A DNA stretch of 64,000 nt from Actinomycetospora lutea (GTDB taxonomy: Bacteria; Actinomycetota; Actinomycetes; Mycobacteriales; Pseudonocardiaceae). Positions 17,100 to 25,179 of the stretch are shown here, in pieces (within the stretch, counting starts at the first letter, position 1; each line of letters opens with the position of its first letter). Where the stretch lies: assembly GCF_028737205.1 (NCBI RefSeq), contig NZ_JAQZAL010000014.1:1-64000 (forward strand). The letters run 5' to 3'. The notes beneath the pieces were generated by a model. The model did not search any database and was not told where the DNA came from. It saw only the letters and a program-made list of their open reading frames with translations. A program made the translations under genes and the position numbers.

Positions 17100-17663
17100 A
17101 TGCAGTGGTACCTGAAGGTGCTCAAGCAGTACGTCGACTTCGGCGGACGTGCGCGGCGCACCGAATTCTGGATGTTCGTCCTGTTCAACGCGATCGCGTA
17201 CATCCTGCTCGCCCTGATCGACGTGCTCATCGGGACGGCCAGCTTCGCGGCCACGGGCACGGGCTTCCAGTTCGGCGGCGGGCTGCTCAGCGGTCTCTAC
17301 TCGCTGGCGGTGCTGCTTCCGTCGCTGGCCGTCGCCGTGCGCCGCCTGCACGACACCGACCGCACCGGATGGTGGCTGCTCATCGCCCTCGTCCCGCTGG
17401 TCGGCGGCATCGTCCTGCTGGTCTTCTACTGCATCGAGGGCACCCGCGGCGCCAACCAGTACGGCCCGGACCCGAAGCAGGACGCGGCGGTCGCCGGCGG
17501 CTACCCGCAGCAGGGCTACCCGCAGCAGGGCTACCCGCAGCAGCAGGACATGGGCCAGGGCGGCTACCAGCAGCAGCCGGGCTACCCGCAGCAGGGCGGC
17601 TACCCGCAGCAGCAGCAGCAGTACCCGCCGCAGCAGCAGTACCCGGGCGCCCCGCAGGCGTGA
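17100..17663 (+). CDS. DUF805 membrane protein with Gln/Tyr-rich repeat tail
   Basis: A 187-residue membrane protein. The DUF805 domain (1-125) begins MQWYLKVLKQYVDFGGRARR and has FWMFVLFNAIAYILLALIDVL, YSLAVLLPSLAVAVRRLHDTDRTGWW and LLIALVPLVGGIVLLVFYCI, a typical inner-membrane layout. The C-terminal 60 residues are a low-complexity cytoplasmic tail of YPQQG repeats, reading like proline/glutamine-rich scaffolding tails. Function is unknown for the family. The ATG at 17100 follows GAGAGG by 7 bases; the hairpin before it may control translation or transcription. Confidence 0.88.
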   Translation: MQWYLKVLKQYVDFGGRARRTEFWMFVLFNAIAYILLALIDVLIGTASFAATGTGFQFGGGLLSGLYSLAVLLPSLAVAVRRLHDTDRTGWWLLIALVPLVGGIVLLVFYCIEGTRGANQYGPDPKQDAAVAGGYPQQGYPQQGYPQQQDMGQGGYQQQPGYPQQGGYPQQQQQYPPQQQYPGAPQA

Positions 17664-17696
17664 CGCGGGCGGCTCGCCGAGCCCGCCCGAGAACCA

Positions 17697-17749
17697 ACGA
17701 ACGGCGCTCCCGCTGCTTCTGTTCCTGTCGCAGCGAGAGCGCCGTTCGT
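17697..17749. terminator. Bidirectional terminator hairpin
   Basis: ACGAACGGCGCTCCCGCTGC (17697-17716) pairs with its complement at 17730-17749 with one mismatch in 20, around a 13-base loop. It lies between the convergent DUF805 and SGNH genes. A smaller G/C-rich hairpin at about 17665-17688 precedes it. Confidence 0.8.
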
Positions 17750-17790
17750 GTCTGCGGGCGCGCGGCGTCCGGGTCAGCGCGCGGCGCCGC

Positions 17791-18966
17791 TCAGGGTCCG
17801 AACGGCCCGGACGGCCCGGACGGCCCGAACGGCCCGCCCGGCGCGAAGGCGTGCGCGGCGAAGCGCTGGGCGATGAGGCGGTGGGTCGCCGGGTCGGGGT
17901 GCAGCCGGTCGGGCAGCGGCCGCGCGGCGGCGTCCGCCTCGCCGTAGAGCGCGAGCCCGTCGAGGTGGTGCAGGTGCGGGTCGTCGGGTATGCGGGCGGC
18001 GGCGACGCGCGCGATCTCGTCGCGCACCACCCGCAGCGTCAGCCGGCCGGTCGCGACGTCGGCCGGGTCGCCGGTGGCGCGGAACGTCATCGTCCCGTCG
18101 TCGGCGAGGTCGACGGCGCCGGGCCCCGGGGTGTCCTCGTGGATCGGGCAGAGGATCGCCGAGACCAGGAGCACCGGCGTCGTCGGCCGGCCCTCGCGGA
18201 TCGTGTCGAGGAACCCGTGCAGCGCCGGCCCGAGCGCCCGGCGGCGCAGGAGATCGGCGTTGACGAGGTTGATGCCCACCTTGATGCTGATCAGGTCGGC
18301 CGGGGTGTCGCGCAGCGTGCGGGCGACGAACGGGTCGAGCAGCGCGCTGCCGCCGAAGCCGAGGTTCACCAGCTCGACCCCGCCCGCCGCGGCCGCGAGC
18401 GCGGGCCACGTCGTCGACGGGCTCGCCGCGTTCGAGCCGTGGCTGATGGAGCTGCCGTGGTGCAGCCACACGCGCCGGCCCCCGCACGGCGCCGGCGAGA
18501 CCGGGGCGTCGGTGCGCAGCGCCACGAGCTCGGTGATCTCGGTGTGGGGCAGCCAGAGCTCGACGAGCTTGTCCCGATCGGGGAGGCCCGCGAAGCGCAC
18601 GGTGCCGGCCGGTCCGGGCTCGGTCCGCGCCACGCCGGTGGTGGGGTCCAGGCGCAGCTCCTTCCCCCCGGACGTGGCGCCCTGCGCGACCAGCTCGCCG
18701 TCGACGTGGAGGTCGTAGACCCCGTCGGGGCGCAGCGGAAGGCCGACGTATCCGACGCGCGTGCGCAGGGTGTCGAGCTCGAGGACGGTGGCCCGGGTGC
18801 GGACCACGACGCGCACGCCCGAGGGCTGGGCCTCGGCCATGAGGATCTGGCCGTCACCCTGGGCGCGGGCCCGCGCGGGCAGCCGGTGGGGGACGAGGCC
18901 GTGCTCGCCGGGCACCAGCTCGATCACGCCCCGGACGAGGTCCGGGGCGAGGTCGGTCGTGATCAC
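17791..18966 (-). CDS. SGNH/GDSL-type hydrolase with N-terminal beta domain
   Basis: A 391-residue esterase-like protein. The N-terminal 180 residues are beta-rich (VRVVVRTRATVLELDTLRTRVGY...GVYDLHVDGELV), as in accessory domains of carbohydrate esterases. The SGNH blocks follow: WLHHGSSISHG (Ser about 200), NLGFGGSALLDPFVA (Gly), IKVGINLVNAD (block III, Asn) and DRLHPDPATH (Asp and His, block V). There is no signal peptide, so it is probably cytosolic. The C-terminus is a Gly-Pro-Phe repeat. The GTG overlaps the stop of the upstream TIGR03089 gene (GTGA), so the two are coupled. The substrate is unknown; acetylated sugars are a guess from the fold. Confidence 0.85.
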   Translation of the reverse strand: MITTDLAPDLVRGVIELVPGEHGLVPHRLPARARAQGDGQILMAEAQPSGVRVVVRTRATVLELDTLRTRVGYVGLPLRPDGVYDLHVDGELVAQGATSGGKELRLDPTTGVARTEPGPAGTVRFAGLPDRDKLVELWLPHTEITELVALRTDAPVSPAPCGGRRVWLHHGSSISHGSNAASPSTTWPALAAAAGGVELVNLGFGGSALLDPFVARTLRDTPADLISIKVGINLVNADLLRRRALGPALHGFLDTIREGRPTTPVLLVSAILCPIHEDTPGPGAVDLADDGTMTFRATGDPADVATGRLTLRVVRDEIARVAAARIPDDPHLHHLDGLALYGEADAAARPLPDRLHPDPATHRLIAQRFAAHAFAPGGPFGPSGPSGPFGP

Positions 18967-19700
18967 GCCGCGAGCACCCGGGTGACCTTCTCGGTGCCGG
19001 CGCGGCGCTCCTGGTCGCCCGTGGGGTGGCGGACGTGCACCAGCGAGGCGCCGGCGGCGAGCACCGCGAGGAAGCCGTCCACGAGCCCGCCCGCCGGTGC
19101 CACCGGCCACGCGGCGGTCGAGAGCACCCGGTCGTCCGGGCCGAGGCCGAGCTCGGCGGCGCGCGCCCGCGCGGTGGCGACGACCGTGCCGGCGTCGGTG
19201 CCCGCGAGCGCGGCGGCGTGGTCGGGGACCGGCGCGAGCGGGTCGAAGTGGTCGCCGTGCACGCGGACCTCGGTCGCGTAGTCGACGGCGCCGCGGGGCA
19301 GCCGCCCCCCGGAGTCGACGGAGCCGAGGCCCTGCCCGAAGGCGTCGAGGGAGAAGCCGACGACGAGCCCCGCGCCGGCCGCGGCCTCGAGGCCGTCCGC
19401 GTCGGCGAGCGCGACGTCGGCGCCCGCGGGGTCGGCGACCGCCTCCGCGCCGCACGACCAGATCGCGCACAGCGCCGCCGCGGTCTGCCAGTGCGCGGGC
19501 AGCAGCACGGCCACCGTCGTGCCCGGCTCGACGTCGCACTCGTCGCGCAGGAGGTTGGCGGTCTTGGCGACCCAGTTGCCGAACGTCGCCCCGGAGAGCT
19601 CGATGCGCTCGCCGGAGGCGTCGTCGTAGAAGGTGATCAGCGGCTTGGCGGGGTCGCCGGCGAGCAGCGGCGCGAGCAGGGCGTCGGTGACGGTGGTCAT
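18963..19700 (-). CDS. TIGR03089 family protein (truncated acyl-CoA-synthetase-like)
   Basis: A 245-residue protein resembling only the N-terminal part of an AMP-forming ligase: KPLITFYDDASGERIELSGATFGNWVAKTANLL, then VAVLLPAHWQTAAALCAIWSCGA, and a later domain with APAGGLVDGFLAVLAAGASLV. The signature P-loop (TSGTTGxPKG) and the C-terminal lysine domain are absent, so it cannot activate acids. The mycobacterial equivalent is Rv3268, also next to the LCP gene. Function is unknown. The ATG has no obvious ribosome-binding site. It lies 27 bp before the LCP stop, on the same strand, and is coupled to the SGNH gene downstream. Confidence 0.88.
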   Translation of the reverse strand: MTTVTDALLAPLLAGDPAKPLITFYDDASGERIELSGATFGNWVAKTANLLRDECDVEPGTTVAVLLPAHWQTAAALCAIWSCGAEAVADPAGADVALADADGLEAAAGAGLVVGFSLDAFGQGLGSVDSGGRLPRGAVDYATEVRVHGDHFDPLAPVPDHAAALAGTDAGTVVATARARAAELGLGPDDRVLSTAAWPVAPAGGLVDGFLAVLAAGASLVHVRHPTGDQERRAGTEKVTRVLAA

Positions 19701-19727
19701 CGGGGTACGACGCTACCGAGTCGACAC

Positions 19728-21737
19728 CTAGTCGATGCAGGGCACGCCCTCGGCGGTGATCGCCGGCTGCGGGGGCAGGGCCGGGGCGACGACCGCCTCG
19801 CCGTCGGCGCTGAAGCCGCCGGCCGGCACGGGGGCCGGGCCGGCGGCGCCCGGGCCGCGGTAGTCGGCGCCCAGCAGGACGCGCACCGCGTTCGGCGGCA
19901 CCGTCGGGTCGAAGCGCGTGGGCAGGTCGCCGAGGCTGCGCGCGACGCGGGCGCCGCCCCCGTCACCGGCCGGGCCGAAGAGCACCTCCGAGCGCGGCGC
20001 CGGCGCCTCGGCGTTGCCGGCCACCGTGCGCGCGTAACCCTGGGCCGAGAGCACGGCGACGACGCGCGCGGCGGCGCCCTGGGTGTCCGAGGCGTTGCGG
20101 ACGTCGACCGGGATGGTCGCGGGGGCCGGCCCCTCGTCGTTGGCGTCGGCGGAGTCCTCGGGGCCGATGGCGTCGTTGACGAAGGTGCGCACCTCGGAGG
20201 GGTCGACGTCGAGGACCTCGCCGCGGCCCTCGACGTTGCGCGTGCCGTTGGTGGGGATGGTCAGGAACGCGACCGCGCCCGCGCTGACGTCCTGCATCTG
20301 GCGGCCGAACTGCAGCAGGTCCCAGTTGCCGTCGAGCACCACCGACTGGCGCACGGCGTCGAGCAGCCGGGTCAGCGTGACCGGGTCGGCGAGCGTGCCG
20401 CTGGAGAGCACCTTGCGCGACATCGACGCGAGGAACGCCTGCTGGCGGCGGATGCGGTCGAGGTCGCCGTTGGGCAGCCCGTGGCGCTGGCGGACGAAGG
20501 CGAGCGCGTCGTGGCCCGCGACGGTGCGGGGGCCGGCGGGGAAGTGCGCGCCGGAGAGGTCGTCGTCGACGGGGTTCTTGAGGCACACGTCGACGCCGCC
20601 GATGGCGTTGGTGAGCGTGTAGAAGCCCATGAGGTTGACCTCGGCGAAGTGGTCGACGGTCAGCCCCGTGAGGTCGGCGACCGAGCGCACCAGCTCCTGG
20701 CGGCCGGCCTCGGAGGAGCGGACGTCGATCTCGCGCGGGTCGGTGACCCCGGACTGCACGAGCCGGTTGGCCTCCTCGGCCTTCGCGCCGGGGTACGCCG
20801 AGTTGATCTTGTCCCGGCGGAAGGCGCCGGGGATGGAGACGTAGCTGTCGCGGGGGACCGAGAACGCGACCGCGCGGCTGCCGTCGTTGGGGATGCGGAC
20901 CAGCATCATCGTGTCGGTGTTGACGACGCCGTCGGCGGCGCCGGCCCCGAGCTCGCGCAGGACGTCGGCGGGCAGCGGTTGCCCCTGCGCGTCGGTGCGG
21001 CTGTCGACGCCGACGAGCAGGACGTCGGTGGCGCCGTCGGCGGCGTTGCCGACCGGCCCGTCGGCCAGCGCGCTCGAGCCGCTGATGCTGCCGGACAGCG
21101 CGCCCCACGCGGTGCCCGACAGCGCGAAGACCAGCACCGAGAGCACCACGAGCCCCAGGCGCAGCGTCCGCGCGAACGACCGGCGCCCGCCCCGCTCGTC
21201 CCGGGGCCCGGGCTCGCACCACGGCCGGGGCCGGCCGGGCGGGCGCGGGGGCGGCGAGCCGGGGCGGCCGCGCTGCCGGTCCCGCTCCCGGTCGCGGTCG
21301 CGGTCCCGGTCGCGTGGGGGCTTGCGGGGCCGGTCGCGGGGGTCCCGGTCGTCGCGGTCGGGCGGCGGGCCGGGGCGGCGCGGGCGGTCGGACGGCGGCG
21401 CGCCGGCCCCGCCGCGGCGGGCGCCGGCCGGGGCCGCGGAGAGCTCGGCGAGGTCGCGGCGCCGCAGGCGGGCCCCGGGCACGGCGCCGTCCGCCCCGCC
21501 GTCCTCGCGGGCGGGACGGCGGCGGGCCGCCGACGGGCGGCGGTCGGGCTCGGTGACGCTGTCGTCGGGCCAGGGGCCCCAGTCGTCGGGCGAATCGTCA
21601 CGGCGGTCGTCGACCGGCGGGCCGCCGGCACGACCGGGGCTGCGGCGGGCGGCGGAGGGGCCGTACCGGCGGGCCGGGTCGCGGCGCGACGGGGCGGCGG
21701 CGTCCCGGGTGACGTCACGGGGGTCGCCACGATCCAT
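19728..21737 (-). CDS. LytR-CpsA-Psr (LCP) cell-wall glycopolymer ligase
   Basis: A 669-residue membrane-anchored enzyme that transfers lipid-linked glycopolymer, probably arabinogalactan, to peptidoglycan. Residues 1-170 are a disordered cytoplasmic region very rich in Arg, Asp and Pro with an RD/RE repeat. One membrane helix follows (LGLVVLSVLVFALSGTAWGAL). The LCP domain shows TDVLLVGVDSRTD, NTDTMMLVRIPNDGSRAVAFSVPRDSYVSIPG, KINSAYPGAK, GGVDVCLKNPVDDDLSG and ALAFVRQRHGLPNGDLDRIRRQQAFL, including the phosphate-binding Arg residues. A LytR_C domain follows (TIPVDVRNASDTQGAAARV). The ATG at 21737 has GGAGGG upstream; a GTG-free extension to 21827 is also open. Homologue of Rv3267 (Lcp1). Confidence 0.93.
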   Translation of the reverse strand: MDRGDPRDVTRDAAAPSRRDPARRYGPSAARRSPGRAGGPPVDDRRDDSPDDWGPWPDDSVTEPDRRPSAARRRPAREDGGADGAVPGARLRRRDLAELSAAPAGARRGGAGAPPSDRPRRPGPPPDRDDRDPRDRPRKPPRDRDRDRDRERDRQRGRPGSPPPRPPGRPRPWCEPGPRDERGGRRSFARTLRLGLVVLSVLVFALSGTAWGALSGSISGSSALADGPVGNAADGATDVLLVGVDSRTDAQGQPLPADVLRELGAGAADGVVNTDTMMLVRIPNDGSRAVAFSVPRDSYVSIPGAFRRDKINSAYPGAKAEEANRLVQSGVTDPREIDVRSSEAGRQELVRSVADLTGLTVDHFAEVNLMGFYTLTNAIGGVDVCLKNPVDDDLSGAHFPAGPRTVAGHDALAFVRQRHGLPNGDLDRIRRQQAFLASMSRKVLSSGTLADPVTLTRLLDAVRQSVVLDGNWDLLQFGRQMQDVSAGAVAFLTIPTNGTRNVEGRGEVLDVDPSEVRTFVNDAIGPEDSADANDEGPAPATIPVDVRNASDTQGAAARVVAVLSAQGYARTVAGNAEAPAPRSEVLFGPAGDGGGARVARSLGDLPTRFDPTVPPNAVRVLLGADYRGPGAAGPAPVPAGGFSADGEAVVAPALPPQPAITAEGVPCID

Positions 21738-22086
21738 CGTCGCGCCTCCCTCCGCCGTTCCGTCACCGTCGTCGATCTCCGACACCCCCCACGCCCGGGG
21801 CGCGGCGCCGCGATCAGGGCTGGGCAACCCCGCCGTGACGGCCGGGTTCGTCGTGGTCCGCAGGCTAGACGGCCTCCGGTTCGATCGGGGGCTCTCACCC
21901 GTTGGACGGCTCGTCGGCGCGTCGCGGCGACGCGCGGTGAGCGCGCCGGGCGGAACACGGTCCCGAGCAGGGTGGGTGCCGGCCGGTCGCCGACCGCGTC
22001 GTCACCGGGCACGCGCACCGCGCCGCCGCCGCCCGTCCGCACGGCTGCGAGACTCCGACCGGGTGATCGACGGGAGGGGGGTCCCG
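21738..22086. other. Intergenic region between divergent LCP and rmlD genes
   Basis: 349 bp without a convincing gene. A minus-strand -10 candidate TAGCCT (21862-21867) could serve the LCP gene. On the + strand GAGACT near 22050 could serve rmlD. A small GTCGGCGCGTCGCGGCGACGCGC hairpin region lies near 21915-21940. Nothing else stands out. Confidence 0.35.
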
Positions 22087-23001
22087 ATGCGGTGGATGGT
22101 GGTCGGCGCGGGGGGAGCGCTGGGGACCGACCTCGTCGCCCGGCTCGGCGCCCCCGACGTCCCGCCGACCGACACCGTGACGGCCCTGACCCGTGCGGAC
22201 CTGGACGTCACCGACCCCGACGCGGTGCACGGTGCGGTGCGCGCGTGGCTCGCGGCGCCGGGCGACGGTCCGGCGGTGCTCGTCAACGCCGCCGCGTACA
22301 CCGCCGTGGACCTCGCCGAGACCGACCCGGACGCGGCCGCGACGGCCTGGGCGGTCAACGCCGAGGCGCCCGGGCTGCTCGCTGCGGCGTGCGCGCAGGG
22401 CGGCGCGACCCTGGTGCACGTCTCCACCGACTACGTCCTGGGCCCCCTGCCCGGCGGCGAACGGCGCCCGCTCGAGCCCGACGACCCGACCGGCCCCGCG
22501 GGCGTGTACGCGCGCAGCAAGCTGGCGGGGGAGCAGCGGGTGCGCGCCGCGCTGCCCGGCGCCCACCACGTCGTGCGGACCGCCTGGCTCTACGGCGCGA
22601 CCGGTCCGAACTTCGTGCGCACCATGGCCCGCCTGTCCCGCGAGCGCGACACCCTCGACGTCGTCGACGACCAGCACGGCTCGCCGACGTGGACCGCCGA
22701 CCTCGCCGACGGGCTGGTGGCCCTGGCCCGGTCGTCGGCGCCCGCGGGCACGCGTCACGCCGCCGGCGGCGGGGCCACCACGTGGTGCGGCCTCGCGCGC
22801 GCCGTGTTCGAGGAGCTGGGCGCCGACCCCGAGCGCGTCCGCCCCTGCGACACCGCGTCCTTCCCGCGCCCGGCCCCGCGCCCGGCGTGGTCGGTGCTCT
22901 CGGACGCGTCGTGGCGCGCCGCGGGCGTGGCGCCCCTACCACCCTGGCGAGAGGCCCTGCACGACGCGGTGACACACCATCCGGAGTTGTTGCTGGGCTG
23001 A
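22087..23001 (+). CDS. rmlD: dTDP-4-dehydrorhamnose reductase
   Basis: A 304-residue extended SDR that makes dTDP-L-rhamnose in the last step of rhamnose synthesis. It has the NAD(P) motif VVGAGGALGTDLVARL (6-21), VLVNAAAYTAVDLAE, HVSTDYVLG, the catalytic YARSKLAGEQ, RTAWLYGATGPNFVRTMARL, and DQHGSPTWTADLADGL. Rhamnose is needed for the linker between peptidoglycan and arabinogalactan. It is divergent from the LCP ligase that attaches that polymer and close to wbbL, which uses the product. GGGAGGGG lies 5-12 bases before the ATG. This is the same grouping as Rv3265c-Rv3267. Confidence 0.94.
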   Translation: MRWMVVGAGGALGTDLVARLGAPDVPPTDTVTALTRADLDVTDPDAVHGAVRAWLAAPGDGPAVLVNAAAYTAVDLAETDPDAAATAWAVNAEAPGLLAAACAQGGATLVHVSTDYVLGPLPGGERRPLEPDDPTGPAGVYARSKLAGEQRVRAALPGAHHVVRTAWLYGATGPNFVRTMARLSRERDTLDVVDDQHGSPTWTADLADGLVALARSSAPAGTRHAAGGGATTWCGLARAVFEELGADPERVRPCDTASFPRPAPRPAWSVLSDASWRAAGVAPLPPWREALHDAVTHHPELLLG

Positions 23002-23044
23002 ACGGGCTAACGATCTCCTTCCGTCGTTGTCATTCGCGTGTCCC

Positions 23045-23061
23045 CGGGCGGCCGGCGCCCG
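23045..23061. terminator. Short GC hairpin after rmlD
   Basis: CGGGCG (23045-23050) pairs with CGCCCG (23056-23061). It lies 44 bases after the rmlD stop and 11 bases before the next start; it may end rmlD transcription. Confidence 0.4.
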
Positions 23062-23071
23062 TTGAACGGTC

Positions 23072-23320
23072 ATGGGTGTTGAGACGGTGCTCCTGGCGCT
23101 GCTCGGTCTCGTCGCCGTGTGGTTGGTGATCGACGCCGGGCGCGAGCGCCACCGGCTGCGCGCACGGGTCGCCCGCGACGAGCGCTGGCAGGCCGAGCAG
23201 CGACGGGTCGCCCGGCGCGCGCGGACCACCGCCGCACCCTCGGCCTCGCCCGACGCCTGGCGCTACTGGCCGCTGACCCTGCCGACGGCCGAGGACGGAT
23301 CCCGCGGCCCGCGCCTGTGA
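23072..23320 (+). CDS. Small single-pass membrane protein, hypothetical
   Basis: An 82-residue frame. An N-terminal membrane helix (TVLLALLGLVAVWLVIDAG) is followed by a long basic helix (RERHRLRARVARDERWQAEQRRVARRARTT) and a short tail with WRYWPLTLP. This layout, a membrane anchor plus a charged coiled-coil-like helix, is common in small actinobacterial proteins. No family is recognised. It lies between rmlD and a TPR gene on the same strand. Another frame overlaps it with poorer composition. Confidence 0.55.
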   Translation: MGVETVLLALLGLVAVWLVIDAGRERHRLRARVARDERWQAEQRRVARRARTTAAPSASPDAWRYWPLTLPTAEDGSRGPRL

Positions 23321-23359
23321 GGCCTTCCTGGTCGCCCGCGGACGGCGCACACTGATCCG

Positions 23360-24295
23360 ATGACGCAGCAGGCCGCGGCGGAGGCGACCGGGACACCCAC
23401 GCAGACATCCGCCGGGCCGCCGCCGGTCCCGGAGCAGGACGAGCCCCTCTGCGCGCAGGCGCGCGAGCTCGCGGCCGCGCCGGGCGCCGACGCCGTCGAC
23501 CGCGTCGAGGAACGCATCGCCGTCCTGCGCCGGGCGCTGGCCAGCGGGGAGCCGTCCGCGCCCGCGCTGCTCGCGCAGGCCCACCTCGACATCGGCGAGC
23601 GCCGCGAGGCCGCCGACCTGCTCACCCCGCTGGTCATGGGCCGCCGCGAGAGCGAGCACGCCGGCCTGCTGGGCGAGACCCTCGCCGCCATCGGCGACCA
23701 CGACAGCGCCGAGGCGGCGTTCCTCGTCGGCCTCGACGGCAACGACCCCGGGGCGACCAACGACTACGGCGTCTTCCTGCGCGAGCGCGGGCGCACCCAG
23801 GAGGCGCTGTACGTGCTCGACCGGGCCGTGCGGCTCGGCGACGAGCTGGCCCCGCTCAACCTCGTGGCGCTGCACCTCGAGGATCTCGACGACCCGGTGA
23901 CCGCCACGGAGCTCGCCGAGGACCTCCTCGACGAGGCCAAGCCCGCGACGCTGCTCGCCCTCGCCGACTGCCGGCTGGCCGCCGAGCGCGTCGACGAGGC
24001 CGCCGACCTCTACCGCCGCGCGGCGGAGCAGGGCGCGCCGTGCGGGCACATCTTCCACGGCTGGTTCCTGCGCGACCGCCACGGCGACCACGACGCCGCC
24101 GAGGAGCAGCTGCGCCGCGCGCACGAGGTCGGCGAGCCGGGCGCCGCGTTCCACCTCGGGCGGTTCCTCGTCGACGCCGGGCGGCTCGACGAGGCGCACC
24201 CCTACGTCGAGGAGGCCGCGTGGCGCGGCGACCCGGACGCGGTCGCCCTGCTCGAGGCGGAGTATCGCGGGCTGGTCGACGAGTACGACGACTGA
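23360..24295 (+). CDS. Tetratricopeptide-repeat protein
   Basis: A 311-residue helical repeat protein. Repeats about 34 residues long run from about residue 60 to 300: ALLAQAHLDIGERREAADLLTPL, LLGETLAAIGDHDSAEAAFLVGL, TNDYGVFLRERGRTQEALYVLDRAV, ALADCRLAAERVDEAADLYRRAAEQG, and so on to the C-terminus. They resemble TPR/Sel1 units. Such proteins are scaffolds, and no partner can be named. There is no signal peptide or membrane segment. The ATG lies 6 bases after a weak -10-like CACACT. It sits between rmlD and wbbL, so a link to cell-wall sugar assembly is possible but only inferred. Confidence 0.85.
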   Translation: MTQQAAAEATGTPTQTSAGPPPVPEQDEPLCAQARELAAAPGADAVDRVEERIAVLRRALASGEPSAPALLAQAHLDIGERREAADLLTPLVMGRRESEHAGLLGETLAAIGDHDSAEAAFLVGLDGNDPGATNDYGVFLRERGRTQEALYVLDRAVRLGDELAPLNLVALHLEDLDDPVTATELAEDLLDEAKPATLLALADCRLAAERVDEAADLYRRAAEQGAPCGHIFHGWFLRDRHGDHDAAEEQLRRAHEVGEPGAAFHLGRFLVDAGRLDEAHPYVEEAAWRGDPDAVALLEAEYRGLVDEYDD

Positions 24296-24300
24296 CCGGC

Positions 24301-24306
24301 GACAAT
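24301..24306 (+). promoter_or_regulatory. Putative wbbL -10 box, leaderless
   Basis: GACAAT ends 6 bases before the GTG of wbbL, directly after the TPR stop codon. It would give a leaderless message. Confidence 0.4.
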
Positions 24307-24312
24307 GCGGGC

Positions 24313-25179
24313 GTGCCGGATGACTACGGCGACGGTCTGGCCGTCGTCTGCGTGACCTACTCCCCGGGCGAGTCGCTCGCCGAGTTCGTGTCCTCCCTGG
24401 AGAAGGCCACGTCCCGGCCCTACCGCGTGGTCCTCGCGGACAACGGCTCGGTCGACGGCGCCCCGGAGGCCGCGGCCGCCGCCGACGAGCGGGTCGAGCT
24501 GCTGCGCATCGGCGAGAACGTCGGCTACGGCGCGGCGGCGAACCGCGCGGTGGCGGGCCTGCCGGCCGAGGTCGGCTGGGTGCTCGTCGCCAACCCCGAC
24601 ATCGTGTTCGGGCCGGGCAGCCTGGACGCGCTGGTCGAGGCGGGCGACCGGTGGCCGCGCGCCGGCGCCCTCGGGCCGCTGATCCGCACCGGCGGCGAGG
24701 TCTACCCGTCGGCGCGCCGGCAGCCGAGCCTGGGCCGCGGCGTGGGTCACGCGCTGTTCGCGGCCGTGTGGCCCGCCAACCCGTGGACGCGCTCGTACCG
24801 GCAGGAGGGCTCGGTCGCCGAGCGCACCGCCGGCTGGCTCTCGGGCTCGTGCCTGCTCCTGCGGCGCGCGGCGTGGGACTCGGTGGACGGCTTCGACCCG
24901 CGCTACTTCATGTACTTCGAGGACGTCGACCTCGGCGACCGCCTCGGGCGCGCCGGGTGGCTCAACGTCTACGTCCCCGACGCCGAGGTCGTGCACACCG
25001 GCGGGCACGCCACCGAGCGCGACGCCCCCACCTCGTCCCGCATGCTCGCCGAGCACCACCGCAGCGCCTACCGGTTCCTCGCCGACCGCTACCGCGGCGC
25101 GCGCTGGGCCCCGCTGCGCCTCGCCCTGCGTGCGGGCCTGGGGCTACGGGCGCGCTCCGGGGCCCGCTCCGCCTTCTAG
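24313..25179 (+). CDS. wbbL: Rhamnosyltransferase, glycosyltransferase family 2
   Basis: A 288-residue cytosolic GT2 enzyme, matching mycobacterial WbbL1 (Rv3265c), which adds rhamnose from dTDP-rhamnose to decaprenyl-PP-GlcNAc to form the arabinogalactan linker. It has VVCVTYSPGESLAEFV at the start, VVLADNGSVDGAPEAA, ENVGYGAAANRAVAGL (typical of rhamnosyltransferases), ANPDIVFGPGSL (DxD-like), TAGWLSGSCLLLRRAAWDSVDGFDPRYFMYFEDVDLGDRL (acceptor and catalytic Asp) and DAEVVHTGGHAT. It lies downstream of rmlD and upstream of the sugar-nucleotide gene as in mycobacteria. The last 36 bp overlap the convergent tetR gene. Confidence 0.93.
   Translation: MPDDYGDGLAVVCVTYSPGESLAEFVSSLEKATSRPYRVVLADNGSVDGAPEAAAAADERVELLRIGENVGYGAAANRAVAGLPAEVGWVLVANPDIVFGPGSLDALVEAGDRWPRAGALGPLIRTGGEVYPSARRQPSLGRGVGHALFAAVWPANPWTRSYRQEGSVAERTAGWLSGSCLLLRRAAWDSVDGFDPRYFMYFEDVDLGDRLGRAGWLNVYVPDAEVVHTGGHATERDAPTSSRMLAEHHRSAYRFLADRYRGARWAPLRLALRAGLGLRARSGARSAF

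Noticed and set aside
19026-23129. Very long plus-strand open frame opposite the LCP and SGNH genes
   Set aside because: Antisense to genes with clear motifs; rich in Val, Asp, Gly, Arg without structure, apart from the rmlD region which is read in another frame.
23119-23355. Second frame overlapping the small membrane protein at 23.1 kb
   Set aside because: Arg/Pro/Ala-rich without hydrophobic pattern; the first frame has a clear membrane helix and charged helix.
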